From Ophiocordyceps camponoti-saundersi (nom. inval.) (lineage: Eukaryota > Ascomycota > Sordariomycetes > Hypocreales > Ophiocordycipitaceae), in assembly GCA_003339415.1 (NCBI GenBank), contig PDHQ01000124.1:31447-95446 (forward strand): DNA of 64,000 nucleotides. The letters run 5' to 3'. Position 1 is the stretch's first letter; each line of letters starts with the position of its first letter. The notes beneath the pieces were generated by a model, which ran no database searches, had not been told where the DNA came from, and worked only from the letters and a program-made list of their open reading frames with translations. The position numbers and the translations under genes were made by a program. Of this stretch, positions 23,901 through 36,300 are shown piece by piece.

Positions 23901-25019
23901 GTATATTATTTAAATTAGGGCGATATCTATATCTTAGAATACTAAAGCTTACTTATTATAATATATTACGAAAAAAGTAAGCGAGTATTTAATAACTTAG
24001 ACTAAATTATCGTAATAAATTACTAAGAAATTATTATTAGCCTTTTTAATATTTTTAGCTTCTAAAACTTTTTAAAATTAAATAGTAATTTTAGAAATAG
24101 TTATAGGAGTTATAAGTTACTAAGAGGCGGAATAAGTTTACTTATTAGGGGTTCTAAGTACGCTTTATTAAGTAAAAGTAAAAAGAATAATAAATTACCT
24201 TATTAAGGATTTACTAAAAATAAAAGTTACTTCCTTAACCTTAGTTTTCTTTTCTATAGCTGCTAATACTATTTATTTTATCTTACTAAAGTAGTTAGTA
24301 TACGAGATAATAGCTAGGATCTTTTTAATCTCCTCTAATTTTTTAGAGTCTTCGTAAACTTACTTACTAATTAAGCTTTTAATATAATTTTTTATAATTT
24401 CTAATAGCGCGTACGCGCTATAATAGTTCTTTCTAAGTTATTCGGATTATAGAAAGATATTTCCTTTAATATTAGCGAGGGAATATAGTAGTAAGGGGCG
24501 GCTACGGTTTCTTATTAGGGCGGCTAGTATTTTAAAAGTAAAGCTAGTAATAGAAGAAAATACTATAGTAATTTATTAAGTAGAATATTTAAGCGCTATA
24601 ATTTTAAAAACTTTAGGTAAGGAGTAATCGGAGCTAGAGTATTTATTATTTAAAAATAAATATTTAAATTATAATCCTCGTTATTAAGGAGTTATTCTCT
24701 ATTAGCTTATCTTTTTACTTTCTTATCGATATAATAAATATAACTATCTAACTTACTAAAAGATAGATCGTAGCCTTTTACTTAGAGTGCCTATTTTTAG
24801 GTAATAAATATTATATAGTTATTTAATTTCTAGTTATTAAATTTATAAGTAAGTAATTTAAACGAATATTAAAGTTCGGCGAGGTTTCTAAATAGCTAAA
24901 TAGCTCTCTTAAAGCTTTCGAATATAAGTACTAGGGGAGTGTAAATTAGCTATTTATAAAATAGCTTATAGTAAGTTCTATTACGAGAATAATAAGGATT
25001 ATTATAAGGTAGATTAATC

Positions 25020-25205
25020 TTAGGTATAAAAAAAGGGAAAATAAAAAAAAAACGAATAGAATTAAAGAATAAAAGTAAATAATTATAAGGGGAATAGATA
25101 TAATACGTAAGAAAGATATAATAAAGATTAGAAATATAAAAGGGGATAATAAAAGATAAATAAAAAAAAGAAAAGGTAAGAGAGAAAAAGTAAGAAAATA
25201 AAGGG
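25020..25205 (+). other. Purine-rich tract (pyrimidine-rich on the G3 sense strand)
   Basis: Nearly all A and G on plus, about 185 bp, between the integrase (higher coordinates) and the third coding region (lower coordinates) of G3. It creates a 102-codon GTG-started frame on minus (24950-25258) composed mainly of Phe, Leu, Ile, Tyr and Ser, which is a composition artefact. G1 has a comparable tract in the same relative position. Confidence 0.7.
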
Positions 25206-25899
25206 AAATCTAATATAAATAATAATATATTAGGTTTATTATTTCTTAAAAATTTCACGCGTTCGTTACTAAGTAACTTATTTACCTTATTCTAATAGCT
25301 AGTACTTTTTAAGAGTATTTATATATTTTTTCCTAGTAATATCTAGCCTAGCTTCTAACTTATCTTTTTCTTTTTTAAATTCTTTAATTATCTCCTTTTA
25401 TTAGAAATCCTTTTTAGCTATCTATTAATTATTATTATTTAGGTATCTTTTCTAATATATAAGATACTTTATTTAAGTAATACCTTATCCTCTTTTAACT
25501 TTTCTCCTATTAAGGATTTATTTAATCTTATAATTATTAGTATTAAGCTTAGGGCTAGGTTATTCTCTTAAAGCGTTAGCTAATTAAAATTATATAATTA
25601 ATATAATAAGATAGATATTTATAAAATTATTAAGATCTAGTTAATAAGCTAGATAGCCGATTTATTTAATTACGTAAAAAAGCTTAGTTTACTATTCCGA
25701 AAGCTTCGCTACTTATTTATTAAAAATAAAATATTTTTTCCTAAGTTTTAGCTAAACCTAATCGCTAAGCTTAAACTTAAACTTTTAATATTTCTTATCG
25801 TAACGTTATTTTATTATAGCTTAGGCGTAAGTAATAAAAATAATTATCTTATTTTTTAATATTTCCCGGAATCTAAAAGAAGCTTAATCGCTTAGATAA

Positions 25900-26620
25900 T
25901 AAAAACTATTATTTATTTAAAATCTAGTAAGTAACTTACTTAGCGTAATCTTAATAATTAAAAAGAAGGAGTTATTAAGAGAAAACTAAAAAGCTAATAA
26001 GGCGTTAATTTATCGCTTTATCAGGAAATTAGTAGTAAAAAATCTAAAAGTAATTTTAATAGTTTAGTTTTATTTTTTAGATAAATTATTAATCTAAAGG
26101 TAATATATAATTAATATTAAGAGTTTAGTACTAAAAGTAAATTATAAGGTTCTTTAAAGCTTAAATATAAATTTTAAATTTTAATTAAAGATAATTTATT
26201 TTAGAAATCCTTAGTTATAATAAGTAAGCTTATAATATAATTACTAAGCTTATTCTTTAGCGGTAAAATAATTATATCTAAGGGTTAAAATATATATTTT
26301 TAAGAACTTATCGGTAATAGTAAGGAAAATATTATAAAACTTTCTTTTAAGTTTAGACTAAAGTAAGTTTTTTAAAAAAACTAAAAGGAGTCCGGTAATA
26401 AAATTTATTACGATTATATAAAAAGGAATTACTAAGGAATAAATTAGAACTATTTCCTTAAGGGGAGGCTATTTATTAATCTAATTATATTTATAAATAT
26501 TATATTTGCTTACGAAATTATTAATTTTTTTCCTTAGTTAGGAAATAATAAAATTAAAAGAAAATTTAGCTTATATATATTTTTAGCTAATATAAAATTT
26601 ACGAAAATAATATTTAGAAA
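25900..26620 (-). pseudogene. G3 integrase
   Basis: On minus, near 26392-26430, the reading P-x-Y-I-I-V-I-N-F-I-T-G-L matches the Ty3/gypsy integrase block around the first catalytic Asp (PW..IsvDFItgLP), with Asp now Asn. Upstream (26470-26540) a degraded HHCC-like zinc-binding region can be made out, with N-I-I/K-I-N-S-L-P spacing. It lies downstream of RT in sense orientation, the gypsy order. The frame is broken throughout. Confidence 0.65.
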
Positions 26621-27599
26621 TAATTTCTTTAATATAATTTTTAAAAATATAAAGTTATCGTTAATTATTAATATTTTTAAAATATAATAAGCTATTTACT
26701 TAGATAAAAGGGAGTCTTTCTTAAAAGTTTTTATCTCCGAGTTATTTTAAGATTTTAAATTATTATATATTAAGAAAATATTTTTTAAAAATCTTATATT
26801 AAAAGGCGTTATTAAAAATAGCTTTTAAGGAAATAAGTATATAGTTTTAGTTAATATAATCCTCTTAGATATCCTTAAGTTCTCCTTATTTTTTTTCCGG
26901 GATTATTTCTAAAAAAAAGCGTAAAAGAGAGTTTACGAGAATATTAAAAATACTTAGGATATATTAAACTTTAAGAGGATATTAACTTAGAAACTAAGAA
27001 ATAAAAATAAGGTAATTATTACTCCTTATATTAATAGTAAAAAAAGGTTTATTTTATAATTACTAAAATTATAATATAATTTATAAAAATTACGATTTTC
27101 GGTTTCTAAATTTTAATTAAATAAGTTTAAAATTTACGATAAGCTTATATTAAGTAGAAAATCTTAAGTTTAATTAGCTAATATCTAATTTTAGCTAATT
27201 TAAAAGTATAATTAAGATAATAAATAAGTTTAATAAATTATTAAGGCGAAGCTAAAAATTATTTCTAAGATTTTTTATTATTAATATAAAAAAGATAAGC
27301 TATAAAATTATTTTTTTAAAAGATATTAATTTATAAAAAAAGTTAATAATTAGGAAAGAACTAACTAAAAGTAACGTTATTATAAAAGGTATTAATAATA
27401 TTATTAAAATAATTAGTTTCTTCCTTTATCGGGATAATCTTAAACTAAGAGGTAAAAGTATTTTTTTTTAGTCTAATAATAGGTACTTTATTTTCCTATC
27501 TTTTTCGGAATATTACTATTTTATATTTCTAAAAAGAGTTAATTTATTACGTAAAATAAGGAATAAGATATCTTATTTATCTAACTAATTTAATCTATT

Positions 27600-28200
27600 A
27601 CTTAAGATATTATAAAATATTAAAAAACTTAATATCTTATAAAGCTTTTACTTAAGATTAAATATTTATTAGTATAAATCCGTTAATATAATACCTTAAT
27701 ATTTTTATAAATAGGTAATAAAAAAATAATTTAGAAGTAAAAAGGGAAAGATTTATATTAATAAAAAGATTAAATATAGTAAATAAATACTTAATATAAT
27801 TTTCTAAAAAGTTAGAGAAGATTATTATATCGTTAATATATCTAATAATATATACTTTATATAGTCGGAGAATATAATTAATAAATCTTTATATATAAGT
27901 AGGCGAATTTTTATATTTTATAAAAGCGATTATAGCTTTTTTTAATTTATAGTAAAAAATAATTATAAACCGCTCTTAGTAATCTAAATAGATAAGAAAC
28001 TAATAGAAAAAGCTTTAAATATTAATAGTAAAAATAACCTTTTTACTTATTAATTTATAAATTATATCTTAAGGGAGAGGTATTAGATATATATTAGGAA
28101 TAGCTATATTATTTAAAGCTCGTAAATTATTAATAATATATAGTTTACCTTTTCTCTAAATAATAAAATATAAACTAGCGAAAAGTAAAGCTTTAAGCGC
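27600..28200 (-). pseudogene. G3 reverse transcriptase
   Basis: On minus it reads G-K-L-Y-I-I-N-N-L-R-A-L-N then N-I-Y-L-I-P-L-P (about 28170-28090), matching the RT fingers block, and finally Y-I-N-D-I-I-I-F-S (27840-27813), the YxDD catalytic box with the first Asp changed to Asn. Sequence features F-I-K-Y-K-N-S-P (usually GL.NAP) lie between. RNase H would follow toward about 27300. It is clearly Ty3/gypsy and differs from both G1 and G2. Confidence 0.88.
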
Positions 28201-30855
28201 TTATTCTATTTTACCTTATAAATATATATTATTATACTTTTTATTAAGAAAATCCTAATTAAGTTTATTTAGTAAATAGGGATATAAACTAAGTTTTTTC
28301 TTATATTAATTATTAATAAGGGGGATTTTTAAATACCGCTTAGGGGGTAGATTAATTAGTTTAATATTTTCTTAGAGTTTTGGAAGGGAATTATAAAATT
28401 ATTTTACTTTTCCGGATAACTAAAAATCTAATATATAAATTTTAACGCTATATTCTCCTTCGATTTCTAAGATATCGGGTATCTTAGAGATACCTAAATA
28501 ATAAGGTTAACTTAAATCTAAGATATTAATAAGAGGTAAGTTAGTATTAGTTTTATTAGATAATATTATTTAGTTTAAAAAAGAATTTAGTATTAAATAT
28601 TTATTAAGGTTATCTAAGAAGTCTTTCTTAGTAATTTATTAAGGGATTATAAAAGAAAATTAATTGTTAAGATCTAATATAATACTAACTTTTTCTTTTT
28701 ATTTAAAAAAAATTAATTTATTACTTAAGTTAAAAATAATTAAATAGAAATAATTACGAATAATTAAACTTAAAAAGAAATAAAAGTTAAGGAAGAAGAT
28801 AAGGTTATAATTCTTAGGAGAATTTTTAATTAATATTAAAATCGTACTTATAAAAAGAGAAAAGATTATTATTATTAAAATAGCTATTATATATTTACGA
28901 ATAGCTAATCTTTTATAAGTAAAATAGTATTTACTATATATTCCTCCGTAAAGTTAAATTTAAAGCTTTTATTAAGAGTTAAGAATATCGATTTTATAAA
29001 AGATTAAGAATCCTTATCCTAATAAAACTCCGGTAAGAAAATATTTAATAACCTAAGCGCTAGCTTTAAACTTACTAATATAAAACTTATTATTAATTTT
29101 ACTAATAATATATAAAATAAAAATAGCCTAATTATAAGTTAAAGCTAATTCGATATTATTTAAGCTACGAACTATTATTAGATTATAGTTAATATTATTA
29201 AACTTATTAAGTAAGTTTTTCCTAATAAGGGATCTATTTACTTTAATATTAATATATATTTCTATAACGTTAAATAGTTCGTTTTTACCGAATACTAAAA
29301 TCTTTATATAGGAAAAATAGGAAACCTATTCTAAAGGAAAATTAGTTATCTAAGAAGTAGCTTCGATAATAGGAAAGTTTTTAAGAAAGAGGTCTCTAAT
29401 AATATTAAGAGGTTTTATCTTATATTTCTTAAAATCTAAAATAAAATAATATAAGTTATTAGCTAATTACTTATCTTTTTTAGCCTTAGATAATTTAGAT
29501 AAGTTAGTTTTATTATTTAGATTATATTCTAAGATATTAAGGATTATATTATATATTTTAGAAAAGATTATAAAAACTTTATTAATATTAAGATCTTATT
29601 CGGTAAGTTTATAAGTAAGATTAATAAGGATAAGATTACCTTTTAAGCTTTTTCTATTTTTCTTTAAGAAAAGCTATTTTATCTTTATTTTAAATTTAAT
29701 ATTCTTATCGAAAGGTTTCTAGGTATTATCTATTAGCTTTTAGGGAAATTATTTAGTTTATAATCTAATTAGTAATTTAAATTTCGTAAGAATTTCTCCT
29801 TAGAATTATTTACTTTATATTTACGTTAAAGTAACTTACCTAAAGCTATATATTAAGTAGCGTTATTTTATAAATTACCTTAAGTTTTTTTAGTTAGCTT
29901 AGTTTAAAAGTTTAAAATAAGTTATTTATATTTATATATTTAGTTATTTAAGGTATTTTTACTAATTAGTTATCGGAAAGTTTCTTAAAATAAGATATTA
30001 AGTTAAAAGAAGATAATTATTAATATAGATTATTCGGGATAAAGAGCTACTTAAGCTATTTTTTTTATTTTAAATACTTATAATCGGAAATCTTTTTTAA
30101 TAAGTATATCCTAAAATATAAAGCTTTATTTTTATATAGTAAGAGCGGTAATATTAGGTTAAATAGTAAACTTTTTCTAAAAAGCTTTTACTTATTCTTA
30201 GATTCCTAAATTAGGAAAAATAAGTTCTAATCTAATTTAAGGGTTTAGATTTTTAGAATATTATTTTATAATATAACCTTTAAGAAAAAAAGGAATAAAT
30301 TATATAAGTTTATTTATATAATCTTTACTTTAAGCGGTAACTTATTTTAAAGCGTTTATAAATTAGTTAATATTTTAATAAATAATAATTTAATTAGTTT
30401 TTTTAATTTAATTAAAAGTAATATTAAAAATACTAATAAGTTTAAATTATCTAATATTTTTAGCTTATAACTTAACTTATTATTTAAATAATTTTTATAA
30501 ATTTAATTAATTATATTATTATAAATTATTATTTAAGTTAATATATTTAAAGTAATCTAAGTTTTAAGGTATAATATTATAGAAATAGAGTATATTATTA
30601 ACTATCTATATTATTTTTTCCTTTTCCGCGGAAAGTAAAGGAGGTTTTCTAGAATTAAATAATATTATAGGAGGATTTAGAAAATATTACTTTTTTAAGG
30701 TATTCTTCCTTAAAGTAGATAGTTCTCTTTTTAGAGAGGATTCTTATAGCGTAAAGGTTTTCTTACCTTTATCTTAAGAGGAGGTTTCCTTTTTACCTTC
30801 TTCCTAAAAAGGGATTTCGGTATTTTCCTTATTTTCTTCTAGTAAAGTAAATAGC
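28200..30855 (-). pseudogene. G3 Gag and protease region (not resolved)
   Basis: About 2.65 kb lies between the RT and the point where G1-a is inserted. It continues at 48185-48566 and 58808-58975 toward the 5' LTR. Its position implies Gag and protease. I can see protein-like stretches but no diagnostic motif (no zinc knuckle, no clear D-T/S-G), so this is by location only. Confidence 0.4.
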
Positions 30856-31052
30856 TAAAATTCCTCGATCGGTCTTAAATTATAAGATCAGATTAGATCG
30901 TATAAGGTTATACGTTAGGGTATTAGTAATCGTGATCCTTTTTATATTAATCTAATAATAAGTCTAATAATAATAATAATTCCTCTAAGTTCCCTTTTCT
31001 TATCCTCCTATCCCTTATCCCCTTATACCTTATCCTCTACGCCTGCCTAATA
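30856..31052 (-). repeat. G1-a 3' LTR (197 bp)
   Basis: Same length as the partner at 47984-48180. Starts TAAAATTCC, ends CCTAATA. It keeps one CpA (GATCAGATT) lost in the other copies. Confidence 0.95.
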
Positions 31053-31249
31053 AAGTAGGGGGTATCTTTATTATAGTCGCCTACGACCACCTTCTCCGTC
31101 TAAACCTCTTTATTATAACCCTCCTTAAATAGCCTAGAAAATAGCCTAGTCTTAGATTAAGGCGGTATACCCCTAATTTCCGTTAACTTACTTAACTTAG
31201 TAGGAGACCTTTCTTCTTATTTTTCCGATAGCTTTGCCTTTTTAATTAC

Positions 31250-32392
31250 TCTCTTACCTAATTAGGTAGCGGTAATAGGCCTCTTTAACTTAGTTATCTA
31301 GCTAGAATACTATATAAATAAGTCCGATATCGTTTATTTATCGAACTTTTCGAAGGACGCTTCTATTACTTAGCGTAATATTAACTTAATAACTATACTT
31401 AGAGGGGTTTAGATAGTATCTCGAATTAACGTAGATTAAAGAATATCGTATATTACTTTTTTAATAACCTCTTAGATTAATATCGATTAAAAAATATCCC
31501 GTAATATTTCCTTAATAGCCCCTTATAATTAGGTAGCGTCGGTTATATCTATTAAGGGTTTTTTTAATTAGATTAATATTTAATTAAATATCTTTATTAA
31601 TTTATTACGAACTATAAAGATTATCCTCTTATTCTCCTTTATAGATATTATCTATTTAATACCTTACTTTATTTTTATCGCTAACTAAAATTCTATATAT
31701 TCGTAGTAGATAATTTCTCTTATCTTAGTTATTTATTAATCTCTTTATTTATTTATTATAATTCGTTATTTAGTTAGTTATCTAACTTTTTACTCGTTTA
31801 TAATAGCTATAAGCGTTTTTATCTTAGCGCTTATTATATTCGCTAATACTTCTATCTTAGCTTACTACTCGGTTATTAATATAATCTATATCTCTCTCTT
31901 ATAAATATTCGAGTTTATAGTTATTATATAGATAATCTAAGCGGCTTAGGGCTACTTAGGCTTAAGCGGGATCGTCGCTATTAATATAGGGGTTTATAGA
32001 ATAGCTATTTTTATAGGAATAGATATCTATAAAGTAACTATTTTTCCTAAAGCTATTACGGTAGAGGTAGTAGCTTTAAAGGTAACTATTATTAGAACTT
32101 AAATATTAGAACTAGAGGTAGGGGTTGTAACGACTTTCTTTATTAGAACTTAGGTTAAAACTTAGGTAATAGAACTAATAGGGGTTATCTTTATAGTAGT
32201 AGAACTAGCAGGGGTTATCTTTATCTATTCCTATCTAATAGATTTCTATAATAGCTCTAATAAGGTTATTTAAGAGGGAATTAGTTAGCTTCCTAACGGG
32301 GTCGTTTAAAAGGGAATCGGTTAGTTTATTAGAATAGATATCGCCTTAGTAAAACTTAAACTTAGGGTTATCGGCTTAGCTAGAGTTAATTT
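31250..32392 (-). pseudogene. G1-a third coding region, 3' part
   Basis: Minus-strand translation of about 31900-31600 is helical and rich in Ile, Lys, Glu and former Gln codons, as in a coiled coil. Around 32230-32090 there is a Thr/Ser/Pro-rich repeat. It continues beyond the copia insertion at 37707-38350. The same region is uninterrupted in G1-b (about 48960-50900). It is not part of any standard Ty3/gypsy domain I recognise. Confidence 0.45.
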
Positions 32393-32557
32393 TATTAAGG
32401 CACGCACTCTGTCACGGATCGGGCAGTAATATTGCTAATGCTAAGTCTAACTCTAGTAGCCCCTCTATACTAATTTAGTATATTAAATATACTAGCCTAA
32501 CCGGGCTTAAGCCCTAAGTAGGGCATAGCCTAGATATAGGGTATATTATATATAACA
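32393..32557 (-). repeat. Copia 3' LTR (165 bp)
   Basis: Starts TATTAAGGCACG, ends TATATAACA on plus. It still carries CTCTGTCACGGATCGG, with TpG and CpA intact. It differs from the 37537 LTR mainly by C/T and G/A changes. Confidence 0.95.
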
Positions 32558-32749
32558 CCGCCTCTAAGGCCGGGCAGGCTAAAGAATAACTATCGTGATA
32601 TTATTTCTTAGTATTTAGGCTACTAGAGCCGCCCCTATTCCTTAGCATAGCTAAATTTAGCTAGCGTACAAACTACTAATACTTATTCGCCTATAGACCT
32701 TTTATTAGGCCGTCTGCGATTATATCTTCTATACCGATCTACTATAGAT

Positions 32750-33060
32750 TAAAAAAGCCTATCTAATACCTCTAGATAATCTATTTATATCGCAAATTAA
32801 TATGCCTCGTACGTGCTTTATTAAGTAGATTAATTACGGCTAACCTCGCGTTCTAACTATTAGTAAATATTATAAGAGGCCTCTTTTATTCGTAGCTAGC
32901 GTTTCGAATAACGTTAAAAAGCTAGATTATTATAAGCTTAGCGGGTATAAGGGCTATAAATTCGGCCTCTATACTACTTATAGTAATAAAAGTCTAACGC
33001 TTTAAGCGCTACGCGATAGGGCTATTAGCGAGGAAGATAATAAACCCGGCCGTTAAGGCG
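32750..33060 (-). pseudogene. Copia RNase H
   Basis: On minus, A-E-F-I-A-L (SSTEAEYIAL block) is followed some 25 codons later by T-N-S-x-N-A-R (usually tDNqgAi), then R-T-R-H-I-N-L-R-Y near 32800, matching the copia terminal RTKHIDIRYH. This order and spacing is diagnostic of Ty1/copia RNase H. Stops interrupt it. Confidence 0.88.
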
Positions 33061-33399
33061 CGGGTTACCTAATCGTCCGCGAATAATACGTCGGAATATA
33101 CGCGAAGCTAAAGGTCCTTATTATAGGCCGCTCCTCTAAGCGTGATACTAAGAGACGGCGTGCCGCGTAAATAGCGGAAAAGGTACTTTATCGTAGCTAG
33201 ATAAGCGTAAGTCGGATAGGAATTTATTTCTAATAGCTTCTTAACGCTATACGTAATATCGGGCCTTATACTTAGGGCTAGCTAATTTAGGCTACTTATT
33301 CGTTTCTATTATATCGTAGCCTTTATCGCGATCTCGGCCTCTTTCTAATTATAAGGAATAATATACTTCGTTAGCTACGGCGTCTTCGTAGGCTTTAAA

Positions 33400-34180
33400 T
33401 TATTAGTATCGAATAGCTCGAGAATCTTACGGGCGAAGGAGGTCTAATATACTCGAATAGTTCGGGCCTAACGATCGTAATCGAACTTAAGGCTAAGGAA
33501 TTCCTAAGGCTCTCTAAGGTATTTAACCTCGTATAATTTATTAAGAATTATAGCCTTATTATTAATCTATACTTATATCGGTACTATAAGGAGAATATTA
33601 TTTATATAAAGAATAAGGAGGCTATTATTAGCGTAGCGATAAAGGTATAACTCGGAGTTAAGTTATTTAAATCCGCGATTAGCTAAATTTTTAGCTATAT
33701 ACTCGAACTACTAGCGCGGTAAGGCTTAATAGCTATAAAGGGCCCTTTTTAGTCGGCAAACGCGGCCTAACTTATCCTTAAAGCTATAAGGTTATTTAAT
33801 AAAGATATTTTTATCTAATTTAGCGTTAATAAAGGTATTTATAATATTAAACTTTACCTATTTAAAGTCTTATATTATAATAAGCGTAAGGAAGATTCTA
33901 ATAGATAATTAATATATTACCGCTATATATAGATCCTCGATAGGTCGATTTATAAGATTACGATCTCCGCGAATAACCTAGCGGGCCTTCGCTATCGGAT
34001 CTGCGCCTTTAATCGGCTTCTCTATATATACCTATCGCCTAGGAAGGGTTTTAGTATTATAAGGCTTAGGAACGAGTTCCTAGGCGCCCTTTTAATATAG
34101 CTTATTAAGTTCTTTCTTTATCGCAGGTACTTATCGTTTATCGAATTCGGGTAGCTTCTTCGTAGCACGATAATTACTTA
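33400..34180 (-). pseudogene. Copia reverse transcriptase
   Basis: It starts on minus with K-E-L-N-K-L-Y then K-G-A-x-E-L-V-P-K-P near 34130-34060 (copia EmxxLxxNgTWelVPrP). It reaches the catalytic box L-I-L-Y-I-N-N-I-L-L-I at about 33618-33585 (LYVDD), where both Asp are now Asn, as G-to-A mutation would give. It is enzymatically dead as read. Confidence 0.88.
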
Positions 34181-36300
34181 GGGTATAACCTATAAAGGTT
34201 TCCGTAGCTAGAGCTAAGAGAATTATTATAAGCGCCTAATTAATATATTTATCCTTATCTGCAAAGGAAACGTATAGCGGAGGCGGCTTAAGAATACTAT
34301 TTACGGCTAAATTAGCCTATACGAGCTTTTTTAATCGCCTTATAGGCTCGGTGCTATAGATCTCTTCCGTTAAATAACGCTTACGGCGTTATATTTCCGT
34401 TAAGGTAGAAGAAAGAGTCGAAGCTTCGCGAGTATATTAAGAAGGTCGCTCCTTAAGTATTAGATTAGTCGGCTAAAGGTTCTATAGGTTACTAGCTAAT
34501 TCGTTAGGATTATCACAATTATTAGTATCGTAAACCTAGCCGCTAGGAAGATTCGAGGTTATAGGCGCTATCGGCAGTAATTATGCCTCTTTATTAATTT
34601 CCTCGATAGATCGAAGAAGCGTATTCCTATCGAAAAATAGGCGCGGTGCCTCTCTACCTCGATAAAGCGTAGGATTTAATAAGAGAAAGTGCGAAGAGTA
34701 TCCCTCGGGCGTTTTAAAACGCTCTTTTAATAGCCCTATAAATTCCTCTTAAACGTTCGAATTTAACGTATCTAATAATCCGGCTATAATAGTTAAATAT
34801 TTCCTCGATTATTTTTTAATACTTAATATATTAGAGGACTATAAAATATTAATACCGCTAGTTTAGCTATAGGAAGTTTTCTCTTTCTCCCTATAAGGAA
34901 AAATAATAGGTTTAAATTCGATAATTTTACCTTTTTCTTCTAAATAAGCCTTAAATTCGACTAATAGGTCCTTTTTAACGGTAGGGGTACTAGCATAATT
35001 AATAAAGCGTATATCTCGTATACGAATAACGATCTCTTAATTAGGAAGCTAAATCTTAAAAATATAGCTATATAGGCCCTTAATACCGACGAGATAACCC
35101 TTCTAGGCTTAAGGAGCTATTTTTTTAGACCTTATAATCTTCTCTTTCGGCTTCGTTATATATACTATATAACCCTAAGCGTGAAGGTAGCTAATATTAT
35201 ATTTATAGGGCAAATTAAGCGTCTTTATAACTCTCTCGAGAGGGCTATCTTTGCCTCTTATAGGTAGCAAATTCGATATATATACTACTATCGATATATA
35301 ATATAGCTATAAGGTTACGGGAAGCTTAGCGTGCAGGCAAATAGCCTTAGCTATCGTTAATAAGGTCCTGCCGGCCCTCTCTATAAGGCTATTTTACTAT
35401 AGATTATATAAAGTCGAATAGCGTAGAATAAAGCTATCTTAAAAAGCCTAAGCTTTAATCGCCTCGCTCTTAAACTCCTATACGTTATTAAAAGCTATCG
35501 TAGCTACGGGAATTCCTCCTAAAGAGGCGTTAACTTATCGTTTCTAACTTCGAAGAAGATTATAGGCCTGCCCCTTTAAGGTAGTAGCTATCGTCTAGTA
35601 GAATCTTATAAAGGCGTTAATTCCGTATAAAGAATAGCGGGCACCGCCGTTACCGGGCGGATTATACTCGATAATATCTTAAAAAAACGATATCGAGGAA
35701 TCTTAAGGGCCTAGCTAGCGAATCCCTACTAATTATAATATCTACCTTAGCGAATTAATAAGCCTTATATAAGAAGCTTTTAACGGTCTTTTTATCGATT
35801 AAAATCCTTACTTTCTAATAAGCTAGGGTTACCTTATCCTTACTAGCATATATAAGGCGCTCGTATATAATAGTAAAATTAGCCTTTAAGCCCTTTCTTA
35901 GCGATTTATACGGTAAAATAGCGAATACCTCGATTACGGTTTAATCGCCGCCTATAGCAGCTATACTAATAACTCGAAATTAATTATTAAGGCGGCAAAT
36001 ATGCTTTTTAGTGCCTTTTATAATAAGGAAGTTCGTCTTAAGGTTAGTAATAACGCCCTTTTCTTTTAAAACGCTTATACTTATTAAATTCGCTTAAATA
36101 TTAAGATAATAGAAGGCCTGCGATAAGATTATCGAATTACCGTTAGGTAGGTTTATCTTAACTTTACCCTCTCCCTAAGGCTAAAAATCTCCGCTATTAG
36201 CGGCATAGAAAAGGTCGATAACGGTATTTTTATAAATCTCGATAAATTACTTTAAATTATTAAAAATATAGCCTCCGGCTTTAGAGTTATATATAATATT
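34180..36300 (-). pseudogene. Copia protease/integrase region (by position)
   Basis: About 2.1 kb between Gag and RT in a copia-ordered element should hold protease, GAG-pre-integrase and integrase. Frames are interrupted, and I did not read a complete DDE set, so boundaries are approximate. Confidence 0.5.

Noticed and set aside
24950..25258. 102-codon open frame on minus, GTG start
   Set aside because: It is made almost only of Phe, Leu, Ile, Tyr and Ser because it reads the pyrimidine-rich strand of a low-complexity tract. There is no ATG, no domain, and it overlaps degraded G3 sequence.
26000..30855. Mitochondrial or other organellar DNA as the cause of the AT richness
   Set aside because: The AT bias comes with specific CpA/TpG loss and LTR retrotransposon proteins. 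There are no organellar genes.
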